Source of the DNA: Armillaria gallica
Lineage: Eukaryota; Basidiomycota; Agaricomycetes; Agaricales; Physalacriaceae
DNA: 64,000 nt
Direction of reading: 5' to 3'
Assembly: GCA_037576215.1 (NCBI GenBank)
Contig: JBANDB010000020.1
Location: forward strand, 1,389,521 to 1,453,520
The notes beneath the pieces are model-generated. The model had not been told where the DNA came from. It saw nothing but the letters and a program-made list of their open reading frames with translations, and ran no database searches. Numbering within the stretch: position 1 is the first letter of the stretch; the number at the start of each line of letters is the position of its first letter. The translations under genes and the position numbers were made by a program. Positions 47,685 to 60,331 of the stretch are shown in pieces.

Positions 47685-50600
47685 GAAACGAAATAAGAAA
47701 CAATGGCGAAGGACAATGGATCAAGATGGCATTGGAAATATGACAGAGACCCTGGTCGGGATATGGAGCTGCCATGGCTCAACAGTGGGGGACAATGAAG
47801 ACACGGTTCAAATCCGCATGGTAACATGGCTAGCTTTCCGTTAAAGCACACTTTACACCTTTGTTTCGTATAACCTATTTGTCAATCCCAGTTAGTATCT
47901 TCTGAAAGCAGCCCCTCTGCCGAGAAAGAGATTTTGTTTCTAGTTTTCGGTCTATTCAGATCCCCGGCCCCTTTGTCGGCACAAGCGTGTCCAGTAAAGT
48001 ATACCATACGAGACATCGATGATGGGTAGTACTCACGAGCTTATCTAACAAGCGCTCCGGATCTGGAGCTCCTTCGAAGATCCATAATAATTCGTTCACC
48101 CTTGCGTACTGATGGAACACGGGCATACAGGAGGGTGATACCTACGGTATCCCAAACCTTGCAATTTATGAAAAGATGGCACAAGGTCGGATTCGATGAT
48201 ACCCTACAGGTCGAAACGACAAGAAGATAACGAAGCTACCAGACGAAGTGGCGAATTCATAGTAGCCCTTAGAACCCTCTTTCAGGAATCGGCCACGGTG
48301 TGAGCTCCAAGGTGATCTACCGAGTCATTTAGGTGGTGCGCACTCGGAAGGTAGAGGTACGTTACCTAACAAGAGGGCGTTTTCCAGGGTAGGTGACTGT
48401 ATAGAAATCGGGGCATGTCAGCATGGAGCGAAGTCGTGGAAACCCTCCTTCTATCTCGCGATGTTAGTAAGGAAGACGTATCGCATACTACAGCCTTACC
48501 TTCGTTGAGATAACCTTGGGACAACGATCCACACTTTTGTATGCTCATTGGACATCTGGAAGAAGGACTGACTCAGCAAGGAGGATAATTGATGACGTCG
48601 TATATATTGGGAGAACGGACATAGTATCCCATTAAAAACCGTTAGCGCGGAGGAGATGATCGTACGCAGTAACGCCACCGTTACCTAGAAGGCGATTATT
48701 GGCACCGGGTTCATGTTCAAATCCTCCGAATGCTGTCTCTTAATAAAACATTTCATCGCTGGGAGAGAAAGCTATTAGTGACAAGGATCATCAAAAAGGT
48801 GTTCTCGCATACGGTCATTCAACTGAGCTTCCGCTGTAGCACCTGCCCCAACCGAGGCTCGAAGCCGTTTGAGCCCACCTCGCATTTGCGGTTCTGTGTT
48901 CTTCGAGAGTACCAAGCATCGAATAATCTGAGGTAGCCACCTTTTGTTAGAAGCGACGATGCAAGATGGCGTAGCTGAGCCTACCTAGATTAGGTATATG
49001 CGTAGAGTCACTGAAGGAAGAACGTATTCCACATACTGCCCCCAGGCATGCTACTGGAGTCCCTTGAATGACGCGCGATCATACGATAGTCTAAGGCGAA
49101 GGGCGAGTCAGTCCGAGAGCCTGCCGGAAAACGGGAAATGGTATTCCCGCCGTCATGTAATGACAGTCGTCCGCAGTTATGCATGCACTGGAGACTAGAG
49201 ATGATTACAATCGAATCAGACAAAGAAATCGTAGGCCATGTACCACCTGATGAACCCGGCCCTGCTTGATTATCGACGCAGCGCACTCGCAAGGATTATA
49301 GTCGAAATTCTGAGATGAAGCATGTCAAAAAGGGCTGATGGCTATGTATGAGACGATCCTCGGGTGTCGTAACAGAGCTGTTCAGAGACGAAGACGACAG
49401 TCCCATGAAGTGGATGCGATATCACTTGAATCTAGAGCGCATATAATCGTTATAAGAGCAGAATAAAGAGACCTGTACTACCTTGGGCATAGATGGGCAC
49501 TGTGCTATGCCGGACAGCTCTGTATATTGAAGAGGGAAAAAGATATCACCAATACTCGTCCTGGATTTGCTTTGTCAAGTCATCGATTACGCATTGAATG
49601 TCATGGATGCAGATGCAGATGCAGATGCAGGTGATTGAGAGAACTTGTAGTTGATGGAGACTATCAGTTAGTGGGACTAGGGCAGATGTGACTGCGTGCA
49701 CGGCACTGGTGAGGAGAAAGCCCGATGCTAAATTGAAATTACAAACACCGGCAATCAACACGCTAGGACCGGCCCTAAATCGCATCAGCTGCGAAATTCC
49801 GCGTTTCTACCAGTAGGTTATTAACTCCCTTGTCAAGGATAGTCCGCCTAACTTCTTAGTCCAGATACAGAAGGGCTCATGAAAGCGAGGGTTGATGTTC
49901 GTACTGAGGTCACCGTTGGCTGTGCATGCAATCCGAATCGCTTTCTTATTTTTCTCCTCTAGCCTCTAGAGCTCTACATCTCCGGCACTCATTTTCGTGT
50001 GATTTTGCTGGGGTCATATTCCCCTCCATGCTCTGAGCGTGTCTGACCATGGCTACAGTAATTCTTTCCAGCATCCAAATCGATATTCAGATATTCATTT
50101 CCTCTGAAATCGGACGGTGAAATCCCTTCCAGACGCAGGATGACACTAGACGAACACATGCACCCAATGCCACCCATGAGTCGACTACCCCGTGCCTACA
50201 GTTGTTACTCCTTCTTACCGCCTTATTGATATGGAATGATTCTTCGAATCTTCCCCTGTTTTTGTTCTTCTTCGAGGTCAACATTCGCAAATATTATGCG
50301 TCGTCGCTCAGTGCAATCGCTGTACAGCTAGACGAGCTGAGCTCGAGTTCTCTGACTAGAGGCACAAGAAGGGTACTGTAACCCGTCAGGTGTGTGGCTT
50401 ATCTTTATCAGAAGGCCATCTCTAATGATCAGATCAATCAACAGGCAGCACTAATCGACGCTCGAAACTACCTCCTTGACAGCCCGAAGCTCCGTACCAA
50501 ATCGTCTTCAGGTCGCTACACTTCCAGGTCGGCAGCCTCAAATTTCGTTATCCTTCACAGGCACATCTTCAAGGCAAATGGTCTGGGACGGAAGAGCGAG

Positions 50601-52696
50601 GTAAAGTAATCGACAATGGAGGACAAAGGCAAGACAAAGGCTAGATATCGGAGGCAGAGATATGGCAGGTAGGCACGTCCTTTTCCTATTAGACATTGTG
50701 TTTACGGTATTCGCTCAAAGGTTACATTTGACGCCGTTCATGAATTACGAACGAAAAGAATCAAAAATTAGAACGCTGAGTTCACGTATACGACAAAGAA
50801 CTCGTCTTGAGTTCGGTCTGTGGGAGAATTGAAACCCATTGCTTGTTCAAGCTCTGTTGCCAGTTTGTGCGGAAGAGACCGACATTGAGGTATGTACGAG
50901 GGAGAAGGAAAAAGAAGAGACGGCTGAGCTGCAAATTCGAAAGAGTGATCTAAGTTATTTCTCTCTGCAGCTAACAGGTGATCAATCGAACGCTTTCTGA
51001 CCGTCTTTTTTATAGATGCACACTTATATCCAGCGGGGTAAGGACCCGGTAACCAACCGTAACCGGCGTAAACACCAATTCCGAATGTCACCTTTCCGTG
51101 TACGTTTAATGCCGTTATTGATACGGGAATCTCTGTGAGTGAAACTGAAGCTCGCTCCTAGCCTGCTCCTTGACCACAGTGGGGGAGCCGTTCGAAGCCT
51201 AGATCGTGCTCCCTAACTCGACAAGGCTTTTCACTGGATGCCTGACGCGCTATCTTGCGAGGACACTTGGACGTGACATCATTAGTAGGAGGACTTCTAC
51301 GAGCCTTTGTAGGCATTAAGTGGCGGCCTCCGATATTGCGCGGACGAACACTAGAGAGAAGAGTAAAGGTGTGGTAATTGGCAGAAGTACTGATGCTGGT
51401 AAGTTCCTCCCTCTTTGCAACGTGCCTAGGGTAATTTTCGTGCTTGCAGACAGCACCGTGGGCGAGCAGGCATATGCGCCAGGTATTTATCCATTGGATG
51501 AGGGAAGCGCTCGGTAGAAGAGAGAATTTTCGAGTAACGACCCCCTCTGTGTCTTGATAGCATTCGACGATTAATCGATTACAGTACAAGAAATTCACAG
51601 TCTGAAATTTGTCGCGCAATGAACTCATCACCATGAGGCGGAGAAGAATTACGGAATCAATGTCTAAACTGGGCGACTACGATACAGTGATCTGGAAGCG
51701 GATATTCTCAGAATCGATCTTACACAATGTAGAAGCCGAGGAACGTCCCAAGAAGCTGAAGGACGACGACTTGGTTATAGGGAATTTTACCTGGAGAGTA
51801 ATCCACGGGAAAGGATGAGGAGCACATTAAGGTGACAACGGGGGTTTCTCTCATTGAATGATTCCGATCGTAAGAGGACTTCCTTTGGAACGAAACTATG
51901 TGTTGGTGTTCCGGTGTACATACGGGCACTTGAAAGAGGGCTCGATAACCTTGGCAGGACTTAGATGCGAGTTCAGTGAGCTTATTATCACGATTCATGG
52001 CGTCCGATGTGCTTGACGTGAGATTACGGGTTCAGAAACAACTTCAGAAGGAGATGGCATGGGCCATATCGACGTGCCCTCGGCGCTCAGATCCTAGCTT
52101 AGGTGATGAATATAAGTACTATAACATATAGCGATTATTCATTCATCTAGATATATGGTAACTTTTGATAAGTTTCATTCCTGTACTCATTCAGATACGC
52201 GTGAGAGATTTTTTTACCGCCTCGAGCTCTTATCCAGACGTTCCATAATAGGAACCGTCTTCCTTCAGTATCAGGCGCAGAACCATGCGGGAAGTCCTGA
52301 TAGAAGACGATATGACAGGATCAGTCATATATGCTGTCATTTGGTGTCAAGAGATGGCATCACTCCTGGATCATGAATGGAAGATGTCGCGTCGCAGCTG
52401 AACAGAAAATATAGCAATGTACAATGCTTCAATACAGTTACTGTATCAATAGTAGCAATGAAGGGAGAAAAAACAGAGAAGAGGAGAATAAAAGTATAAA
52501 TTGTAAAAGTACACCACTGGGGATCCATCTGAAGAGAACCATTATCAGTGCAGAATACAACACCAACACCATCAACACCGAGTACAACAGGAAGCGGAAA
52601 TCACCTCAAACTTCTCAAATCTTTAATGACGTCCCGTATATCCGTCCTGTTCCATTCACCGCTCCACGCTTGCTTCCTCTCCTTCCTTCGAATGAA
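47685..52696. other. 5 kb without a supported gene
   Basis: Many short frames on both strands. A minus piece at 48050-48690 reads VTAYDHLLRANG .. SVLPIYTTSSIILLAESVLLP, then a possible intron and FPRLRSMLTCPDFYTVTYP, with stops between; it may be a relic of an enzyme I cannot name. A short (GATGCA)n tract lies at about 49603-49632. Confidence 0.3.
49603..49632. repeat. GATGCA microsatellite
   Basis: Four to five head-to-tail copies of GATGCA (ATGGATGCAGATGCAGATGC..). Confidence 0.8.
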
Positions 52697-53134
52697 TCAA
52701 TCGGAGCGTTTTCTAGAGCCGTAATTCTGCAGCTGTGGTGCTGTGGAAGGGCGCTTGAATAGGCGAGAACGAGCCACAGGTGGCTGGAACGTGTGAAGAA
52801 CAGGCTCTTCTCCATGTTGTCGTCGTCGGACTGTCTCGTAGTGGACCTTCCTTCGCACCATATGTCGGACTCGCAGCTGAGAATTCACAGGTTGCGATAT
52901 GACCATCACTTCAGATTCCACCTTGGGTTCAACAGTCGGTGGTGATATCGATATTCGGGACGGAATGGGATAGGAGAGGAGTCTACTGAAAACGCTCCGA
53001 CGAATATGGTTGAGAACGGAGAGAAATGAACGTCTTGGCTGGCGTACGGTGGGAGAATGTGTAGGTTGTGAGGAAAGAGACTTGGGTTGCCTGGTGCTGG
53101 ATGAGCGCAGGTCAAAAACAACAGGCTGAACCAT
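52697..53134 (-). CDS. Small basic orphan ORF, 145 aa
   Basis: Not recognised. Single frame MVQPVVFDLRSSSTRQPKSL .. PQLQNYGSRKRSD, rich in Ser, Pro, Arg and Val, with no membrane segment and no cysteines. Basic stretches (RHMVRRKVHYETVRRRQHG) could bind nucleic acid or be nuclear signals. A TATATA run sits about 45 nt upstream of the ATG (near 53178). Codon content looks protein-like, but there is no domain and no intron to test it. Confidence 0.4.
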   Translation of the reverse strand: MVQPVVFDLRSSSTRQPKSLSSQPTHSPTVRQPRRSFLSVLNHIRRSVFSRLLSYPIPSRISISPPTVEPKVESEVMVISQPVNSQLRVRHMVRRKVHYETVRRRQHGEEPVLHTFQPPVARSRLFKRPSTAPQLQNYGSRKRSD

Positions 53135-56100
53135 GGATGGCAGAAGGAATGGCGGTCAAGAGTCGAGGCGCAGGGTGATATATAAGCGAAAGCATGTTTC
53201 GCCGAAATAGAGAATTGGAAGCGTAGTTCTTTCTTCTGGAGAGACGAAAGCAGGGATATCGTAGGCTGCAGCTGTCGGGCATCAACTCGAAGACGGCATG
53301 ATAGATGATTTTGGTGCTAGCGGCACCACCGATTTAATCTAAGATGCCGCGCATATTTAAAAGATGCGATGAGCGAAGGGCGACAAAATTATGGTTCCAG
53401 GACATATGCTTCGGCCGATATACGAAGGAAGCGGTCTGTATAAAGGTATTAGCGGAACGGAAGATTGAACGTTTTATCGATAAGCGATCTTCAATGTAAA
53501 GTGTCTGCGTAGCGTTCTGGGGATTTCTACGCAGTAAATCAGCATCCAAACCAAATCTGAAAGGGAAGGGAATTTCCGCCGAAATCGTGTATCAGTCGAA
53601 ATGGGGAAAATAGAACTTGTGGATAGCGGGGTTTCACACAACTATTTGCCGAGGTGCCACCTCTTGCCGGTGGAATGTTCAACCTTCAATCCGCAAGGAG
53701 CCTACGTGGGTGTGTTTCAATGGGGGGCGCTTGGATATCGTTTAAGCGACAGAGAGAGTATTGCGAACCGTAATCATCGACTTCCTTCCAGTAGTGTCAC
53801 CCTCAATGTTGAATCTGCCAGGATTTCTATGGGAGGCGCTTGGAAATCGTTTAGGCGGCATGGCGAGAGCGAGCATCAGCTTCCTCGAATGGTCTTGGCA
53901 GCATCGATATTCAATCCCTAATTCAAACTAAAGATATAAAGTTATTGCGCACAAATAAAGTATTCCAGCATTTGTGTCTGCTGACCCTATCCTGCCCACA
54001 CCGACATCCTGATCTTGGGACTAACATTTAGCACTTCCAGAAGATGTGAACTGGAGAAAGAACGACGCACGGGATATTTCTAAGATTTTGCCGATTCTCC
54101 CAGCACCGAGATACTAGGGCTTTTCTCACAAAAAAGCGGTGAACGATGCCATTTTGATGGTGGTAACTTGACGTCACCAGCAGTATGGGCCCAAAGCCAG
54201 AAATCCGGCTTTGTCTCCGCCATACCTACCAGATAATTCCGCCTGGGAAAGGGTCGATACGCGACGCTGTAATCTAACGTTAGTGAACATAATATTTCAT
54301 CAAGAGAATCTCCTTCGGTACCCGATGCAAACAGTTATTACACTGACGGAGTAGTTGTCTTCTGTACGAGCGTGTTAGATTATCAAGGCGTTCAAACGTA
54401 AGAGGGCAGGTGGCCTGAGCGATTTCTGAAACAGAGACAGCTCCTGTACTGCTCTGGTAGGAGTCGAACGGACATCGAGAAGTCAGAATTATTATCTGCA
54501 CATACTGTGAACGTGCGAAGTACTACCATTCGAGAGTCGGTTGACAGAAAGGAAGGGGAAACGAACCCGGAGATATTGAGATTGCAGTGGCACTAATGTT
54601 CAGTAAGCACTATCGTTGCAAGGATATACATGATACCTACCTACACAGCCTACTATAGATTTGAATTGTCCTTGCGTGATGGTCGACTTATGCCAGCAGG
54701 CATCCAAAGCTTGGTCAAATCCAGGTTCGATGCTACTCGTGGTTATCCTTCCTCCAATCCCGGGAAAGTCCAGGTAAGGATGAGCGAGGAGCGTTGCTTT
54801 GTCGTTGTATGCCGGACATCAAAATTTCCCTTTTCGTAGCTTGCTGAAGTAGGGTTTGGGGTCCATCATGTGATGACACTGGAAACACGGAAAAATTGAG
54901 AACATCACTGAAGGAGTAGATTGCAAGTATACGCGCCCTGTAATCTGCCATCTGAAGTGAGGGATATTTGTTCTTGGTCCTACGATCCAATGTGTCGTCG
55001 CGTGTGGCGTTATTGGTTCGTGCCATTTGAAAATCTTGCTCGGGCTCGATCGATCCTTAAGGATGGAGCCGTAGAGGAAGAGCAGTGGAGGTGATGCGTG
55101 ATAGCCTTAGAAGGGAAGTCGGTTCCGAAGGTGACGGCGCCTTGCAACATGGCGTGCGGCCCGACTCCCGATTCGGTTGTTGTCATTTGTTGATACCGCC
55201 TTGTCATCCTCCCACCATCATCGCCTCACCATGCGCCTCATATTCCGTCAATCTGACCAGCCGAATAAGATGGGCTTGTTTCATCCAACACTTGTCCCTC
55301 GCTTTTCGTATCTTTTGTGCTCAACAGGACGATACCATGGTGCCAGTGAGATCTTGAACACTGGCCATAGTTTTCAAGAAGCAAGACAACGTTTGCGACC
55401 TAGGCCTACGGAGGGGTGATAATAGGGAGACATCGTAGGAGAAAAAGTGGTGTGTATGCTTACCATAATCTGTCGAAGTTGTGTAACACGACATCCAGCA
55501 GCTCTACACCCACCTCGAGGAAGCTTTAAGCAGTCATCGAGACGTGACTACACGACGTGACCGGAGGAGCAGAGGAGAATGCCGGAAACTGATGTTTTGT
55601 GAACCCTTGATGTTTGGCAAGGCCTCTGGTCGCTTCCATCATCCCCGCCCGCCTTCCTTTCTCTCGCTTGTGTATTCCATGCCTCTTTTCCAACTACCTC
55701 TCTTGCGACTTCAGATTGAGCGCGGTGACTCAAAGACCCAGTGTTGGTGCGCTATATATTCTGATTCTGATTCTCGTTCACTTATGTACTCTCGAGCAGA
55801 ATCTTCAATTTCTACTCACGTTTCGCTCAGTGGACTAGACGCTCCCTTCGATCTGACGACCTCAGATTTATGTCGTGCCTCTGTTCTCGGGCTCCTGCCA
55901 GCAAGACGGCTGAGACGAAAGCTGATGATAATGATGGGGAGAATGGGACTGGGAGGGAAGAAAGGCCTTGTCATTTCTTGAGGGCACTCAGCCGACACTG
56001 CTAGAACTACGGGCACTTAGGGTGGAGCTGCCAAGGCCGTTAATCGTTGGGACTCTTAATTTCCGCGAACGCTATCAGCAAGTCTTCGATGATTTGGCAG

Positions 56101-59100
56101 CATGGCGACTTGGGTGGATGTGCCGGCGGGTTCGAGGACTCATGTCAAGTCTCCAGAGCTTCCACCCACCGCGTACGTCTCGCACACAAGGACATAGGGT
56201 TAGCGACGGAAGCATCAATGCCTTTGATTTCAATGACGAGTGGGCGTGTCGGGAGGGTCTTCAGAAAGGTACGTGCTTCGCAGTCCTGTCGTTGTCCTAG
56301 GCATCTGATAGAAGATCAGTGCGACTCGACCATGCCTTGTAAGGCACTGTCGCGAACCAAACGTGCCGTGAAGAGTTCGCCAGCGTCGTCGAAGGCATTA
56401 GCTAAGCGGCTGCCCTCGAATGCAGAGCGTTTACCGAGATACCTCGACTTTGACGTTCCAAGTCATCCCTGCAACAAGGATGGTCAAGAACCCCATGAAG
56501 ACGGGCGTAGACTACTTTGGGAGAGTCGACTATTGTGCGAACATAGACTGTGTCAGTCAGCTCTTTCACCAACTAGCGCTCGGCTTACGTTTTTTACAGA
56601 CGATACTCGCTGAAGACCGGCTGGCTATGGGAGCAGATCACTGTTATGGAGAACCGGGGATGGTCCGTCACGGCTATCGAGTCCCAATACCATCGTCGTG
56701 CTCAGCACCAGGCAATTTAACGTAGGCTCAGATACCCACACCAGGTCCCGCGACAAATTGCTTAACCGAAGCTGCCGGTGCATCTCTTTCCCTCCCTCCG
56801 TCCCCCCCACAAAGCCTTTCTTCAACCTCACAACCTGCCTGGACATAACGTCACGACCCACCCCGTCGCCAGAACAGTGACGGATTGTGGACCTCATCAT
56901 GATGCTGAAAACGGTTGCATGATACGGAGCAGGGCCTTGCTTGATGATGGATAGAGAAGTAGAACTCTTGGAACACTTTGGCTCGTGAACAAGGGTCGGG
57001 CGGTTTTTCTTCCAGTCACAGATTTCCATGGTTTTATCGATTCCTAGCCCGTGATTTATTACGATTGTCGGCCCCTCCGTTTTCCCCGAATTTCGGGGTC
57101 CGCCATCGTAGAGGAGGGTCACGGTTCTTGTACGGGGAAAAGAGCAGCCTTCGAGGGCACACCTCCACGAAACATATCCTTGTCCCTCTTAAATGGCCAA
57201 TCTACCAAAGATGCGTATCCTGTTCGGTCATCTTACTCTTGATACTGATCGGTATTTCTTTCACCCGGCTGTCAATACCCGCTCCGTTCCATCTCCTTTC
57301 TCATTTTCGTCTCTTTCGTTGCACCAGGAAGCGAAGATCTTAGATACTCCTCCACTTGAATGGGCTCTCAACGGTTAGGCAATACCGACTGACGCGACCG
57401 CCCCAAGCTAGCTGTCCCGGGTATTTCACTTACAAGTTCATACCCCTCGCTTGCGCCGTCTCACTCTGTTATGGTTGGGCGACCCAGTACGATGCTGGGA
57501 ATCTCTTAGGTGCTACCTGGAATATATTTTGCATTACTTCTTAGGCGGAAGCTCTGCGTAATCGTGGGTGTCGATTTGGCTTTTTTGGTGAGTGCAATTT
57601 TATAATTCCGTTTTACTACTAACAATTGCTTCCACGACTTTAGGCTGTACTAGAGTCGATTCCAAACGCTTTCGCGCACCTCTCCGATCTCTCCTGATGC
57701 GCAGTGATACCATCGGTATCAACTGACGACTGGCCGACTTTTGGAGTGCCCCCACCGTTTTAGGAACACGGCGACTTTTTTTTTTCAAGCCATCCGTCCC
57801 CTGGCAACTCTTTCCCTTCAAGAGCAAGACAATCGGTAGATGTACGGACCCATCTTTGCCCTTCCCATTGACGTCTTTCGCCCATCAGCCCACTGTCACC
57901 GTGGAATCCCCCAAGTTTTCTGCCCAGCGACGACTACCTTTTTTAACGGCATTCCGGGCGACCGCGACCATTGTTACCTCATGAACCACCACAATGCATG
58001 TTGTTGGGACCTCAATTATGGACCTCGTCGTTATGATGCCGCTGCCGTCCCCACCATCTCCCTTCAGAGCCCCATTCATGACTTCAACAGCGATATCGAT
58101 GTTTCTTGGGCATCCAGGTGTCGGGGAATGGCTTTCCCCCATCCATTATCGCCATGAGCTACTATGGGTACCGTTGAGACCGTCCCCGTTGCCGTGGTGA
58201 TTGTGTTGCCGCCCCCTTTTGCTCGATAACCCCCTTCGTCGCTTCTGACAATGACAATGATTTTTCGGCAGCTGCAAGCACCCTAGCAACAACATTCCCT
58301 ACAGGATCTACACCGGAAGCAACGATAGGTACTTGTTTACGGTTCCCTTCCTTGTTATGGTGTCGTCGCTGTCTCTGTCAACGCCTCACACTCCTTCCTA
58401 GCCTCTAACAGCAACGGCAACCCTTTTGTGGCTTCAACAGTCCTGGCGATGATTCCACCTGCAGTATCACCGGCACCAGCAACATTGGGGGCCGTTGTTA
58501 AGGTCGTCGTGGCTATCTTAGTGCTGCCGTCGTCGTCTTAGCTTTGCTCACTTCCTCCACCGCCTTTCTACATCAACGACAATTTTCTGCAGGATTTCAA
58601 GAGCCCCGGAGACTCTCGTTTGGTCAGGACTACAGTTAATACCTACTGCAAGGACCGTCCTGGTCGTCGCCATTGTCGTTACCCCGCCGCTGCCACCTAA
58701 AACATCCAGACAGACGACGTCTACATCGTCTGCGTGCTGTTTTCATACATGCAGCTCCTCCAAGAGCATGTCGATAAACAGTGGCAGATGGGATGAGTAC
58801 ACCGGGTCATCGTTGAAGACTTTGGGAGTAAGCCAAGAGGACGAGAAGTTTTGTGGGACCGCATATCGGGGTTTATCGTAGACGTGGTTCGATCCTCGGT
58901 ATCCCAATGGGAGTTCCGTGTGTTCTCATGACTATTTTTGATTCATGAGTGTAGCTGTAGTCATTACACAGTAAATACAATTATTTAGTGTTGATTGACA
59001 CCAAAGAGATCGGTACAGTGGCGCCAATGTAAGAGATAATAGTGTTAGCCACTGCCGAAAAAGGCAATCGGTCCCCTCTGACCCCCAGGGGGCTCGCCTA

Positions 59101-59277
59101 ATAGTGTTACCTTGCACGTATGCATCAACATTAATTGCAAACCAGCATTTGAGCATGCTGGATTTGGGCACACACCTGTGTTCACTGCCATCTTTTGTGA
59201 CATCAATCAGTAGCATTCACACATTAATAACAGCAACTTACCATGCCCAGTCCCCAGAGCGCGCTCTGACATCCTCC
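53135..59277. other. Subtelomeric 6 kb without a supported gene
   Basis: Frames up to 188 codons (56047-56613, +) have no recognisable domain. At 53725-53785 and 53828-53885 a degenerate duplicated block (GGCGCTTGGATATCGTTTA / GGCGCTTGGAAATCGTTTA) is seen. A T-run lies near 57778-57786. At 57.8-58.7 kb the DNA is rich in imperfect GTCGTC/ACC triplets and reads as Thr/Ala/Pro-rich fragments. TAATAGTGTTA occurs at 59038-59048 and 59099-59109, flanking about 50 GC-rich bases. Confidence 0.35.
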
Positions 59278-59413
59278 TTAGGGTTAGCCCCCCGACCTTC
59301 GCCGAAGGCGTTGGGAGGGGGGTGCGATCCGGAGGATCGCAAGTATCGTAGAGCAAAGCGAAACTCACCGAGAGGCGGGTTCTTGAGCTTTGCTGTGTGA
59401 GCGAAACTGAGGT
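59278..59413 (-). repeat. Proximal terminal direct repeat (pLTR-like) of the PLE
   Basis: 136 bp, nearly identical to 63753-63888 (a handful of substitutions). It begins TTAGGGTTAGCCCCCC and ends GCGAAACTGAGGT. Foldable parts: CCCCCCGAC..GGGGGG enclosing CCTTCGCCGAAGG, and the perfect hairpin GCGATCCGGAGGATCGC. Confidence 0.93.
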
Positions 59414-60331
59414 CCAACGGGGGATGGAGATTAAGCCATCCCACCCCGTTTCGCTTTTAAAGCTCTTCAGGGACCGTTCGTCGCATGTTGCCAAGACATG
59501 AGAGACAATAGCCATTGGCTCTCAGTGACGTTTACGCAGCAGCCTCAAGGACGACGCGCGGATAAGGCCTCGCTAAAGGCATGGTCCGTGCGCCGCGGCA
59601 TTAAATAATTAATCGTACGATTAACGGCCGGGCCGCTTAGGCCCGGTCTAGATTAGATAAGATTATTGACAAATCTTGCTTACCTAACACGTGATCACCT
59701 CGGGTACCAGCCCGGGGTCACGTGATCAAACTCGGTGGTGACTAGCCATCTCCGAGGGTGCGGAGCTCGGCCCGAGGGCCGGGGTCCGAGCGTCGATTCG
59801 CTTATTACTTAAGCCCGCCCCCGAAGGGCGGCGACATTTCGTCATTAAGCGGGCCTATTACCGTCGGTCCGGTCCGATCGGGCCGAGTACCGGTTAGGTT
59901 CGTGCTAGGTTAGCGGTTAGGGTTCTAAGTCAATAAATTTGCTTAGTTGAGTGCTGCGACTTATTGCTAAGTCAAAACTTACAGGAGGGTTAGGGTTAGC
60001 CCGCCAGCTGGACACACCAGCCTCAACGCGTCGTGAAGATCGACGTTATAGTAAGTTTATTACATAAATAGTCTTGTAAAAAGAGTTGCCTGTTGTAGAA
60101 AAGCGTTAGTTATCCCGACTGATACAGTACCCGAGTACCGGCAGAGGATTACAAGCGTCTGGTCACAGACGCATACGTTTAGATTGCTAAGTCGATACCC
60201 CACCTAACGGCGAAGAACCCCGGTGAACGAGGACCATTCCAAGGCGCGGGTGAGGGCAGCCAAGGACGCTCCGACGACACTGGCCGCCCGCGAAGACGAC
60301 AGCGCGCAGAACTGTAACGAACTACTTGCAA
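59414..60331. other. 3' region of the PLE, GC-rich and palindrome-rich
   Basis: Noncoding. Contains the hairpin GGGATGG..CCATCCC (59420-59441), CACGTGATCA twice (59688-59697 and 59719-59728), several CCCGAGGGCC-like palindromes, TTAGGG motifs at 59915-59924 and 59987-59999, and TGCTAAGTC-type motifs at about 59965 and 60187. It lies where the transcript 3' UTR should be. Confidence 0.6.

Noticed and set aside
54400..54490. Minus-strand GTTCGACTCC resembling a tRNA T-arm
   Set aside because: No matching acceptor or anticodon stem found.
56047..56613. 188-codon plus ORF in the subtelomere
   Set aside because: No recognisable motif, and other frames overlap it. Not enough to call a gene.
59278..59413. 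Hammerhead ribozyme in the PLE repeat
   Set aside because: GCGAAAC boxes are present but there is no CUGANGA core with a closing helix on either strand. Reported only as structured RNA.
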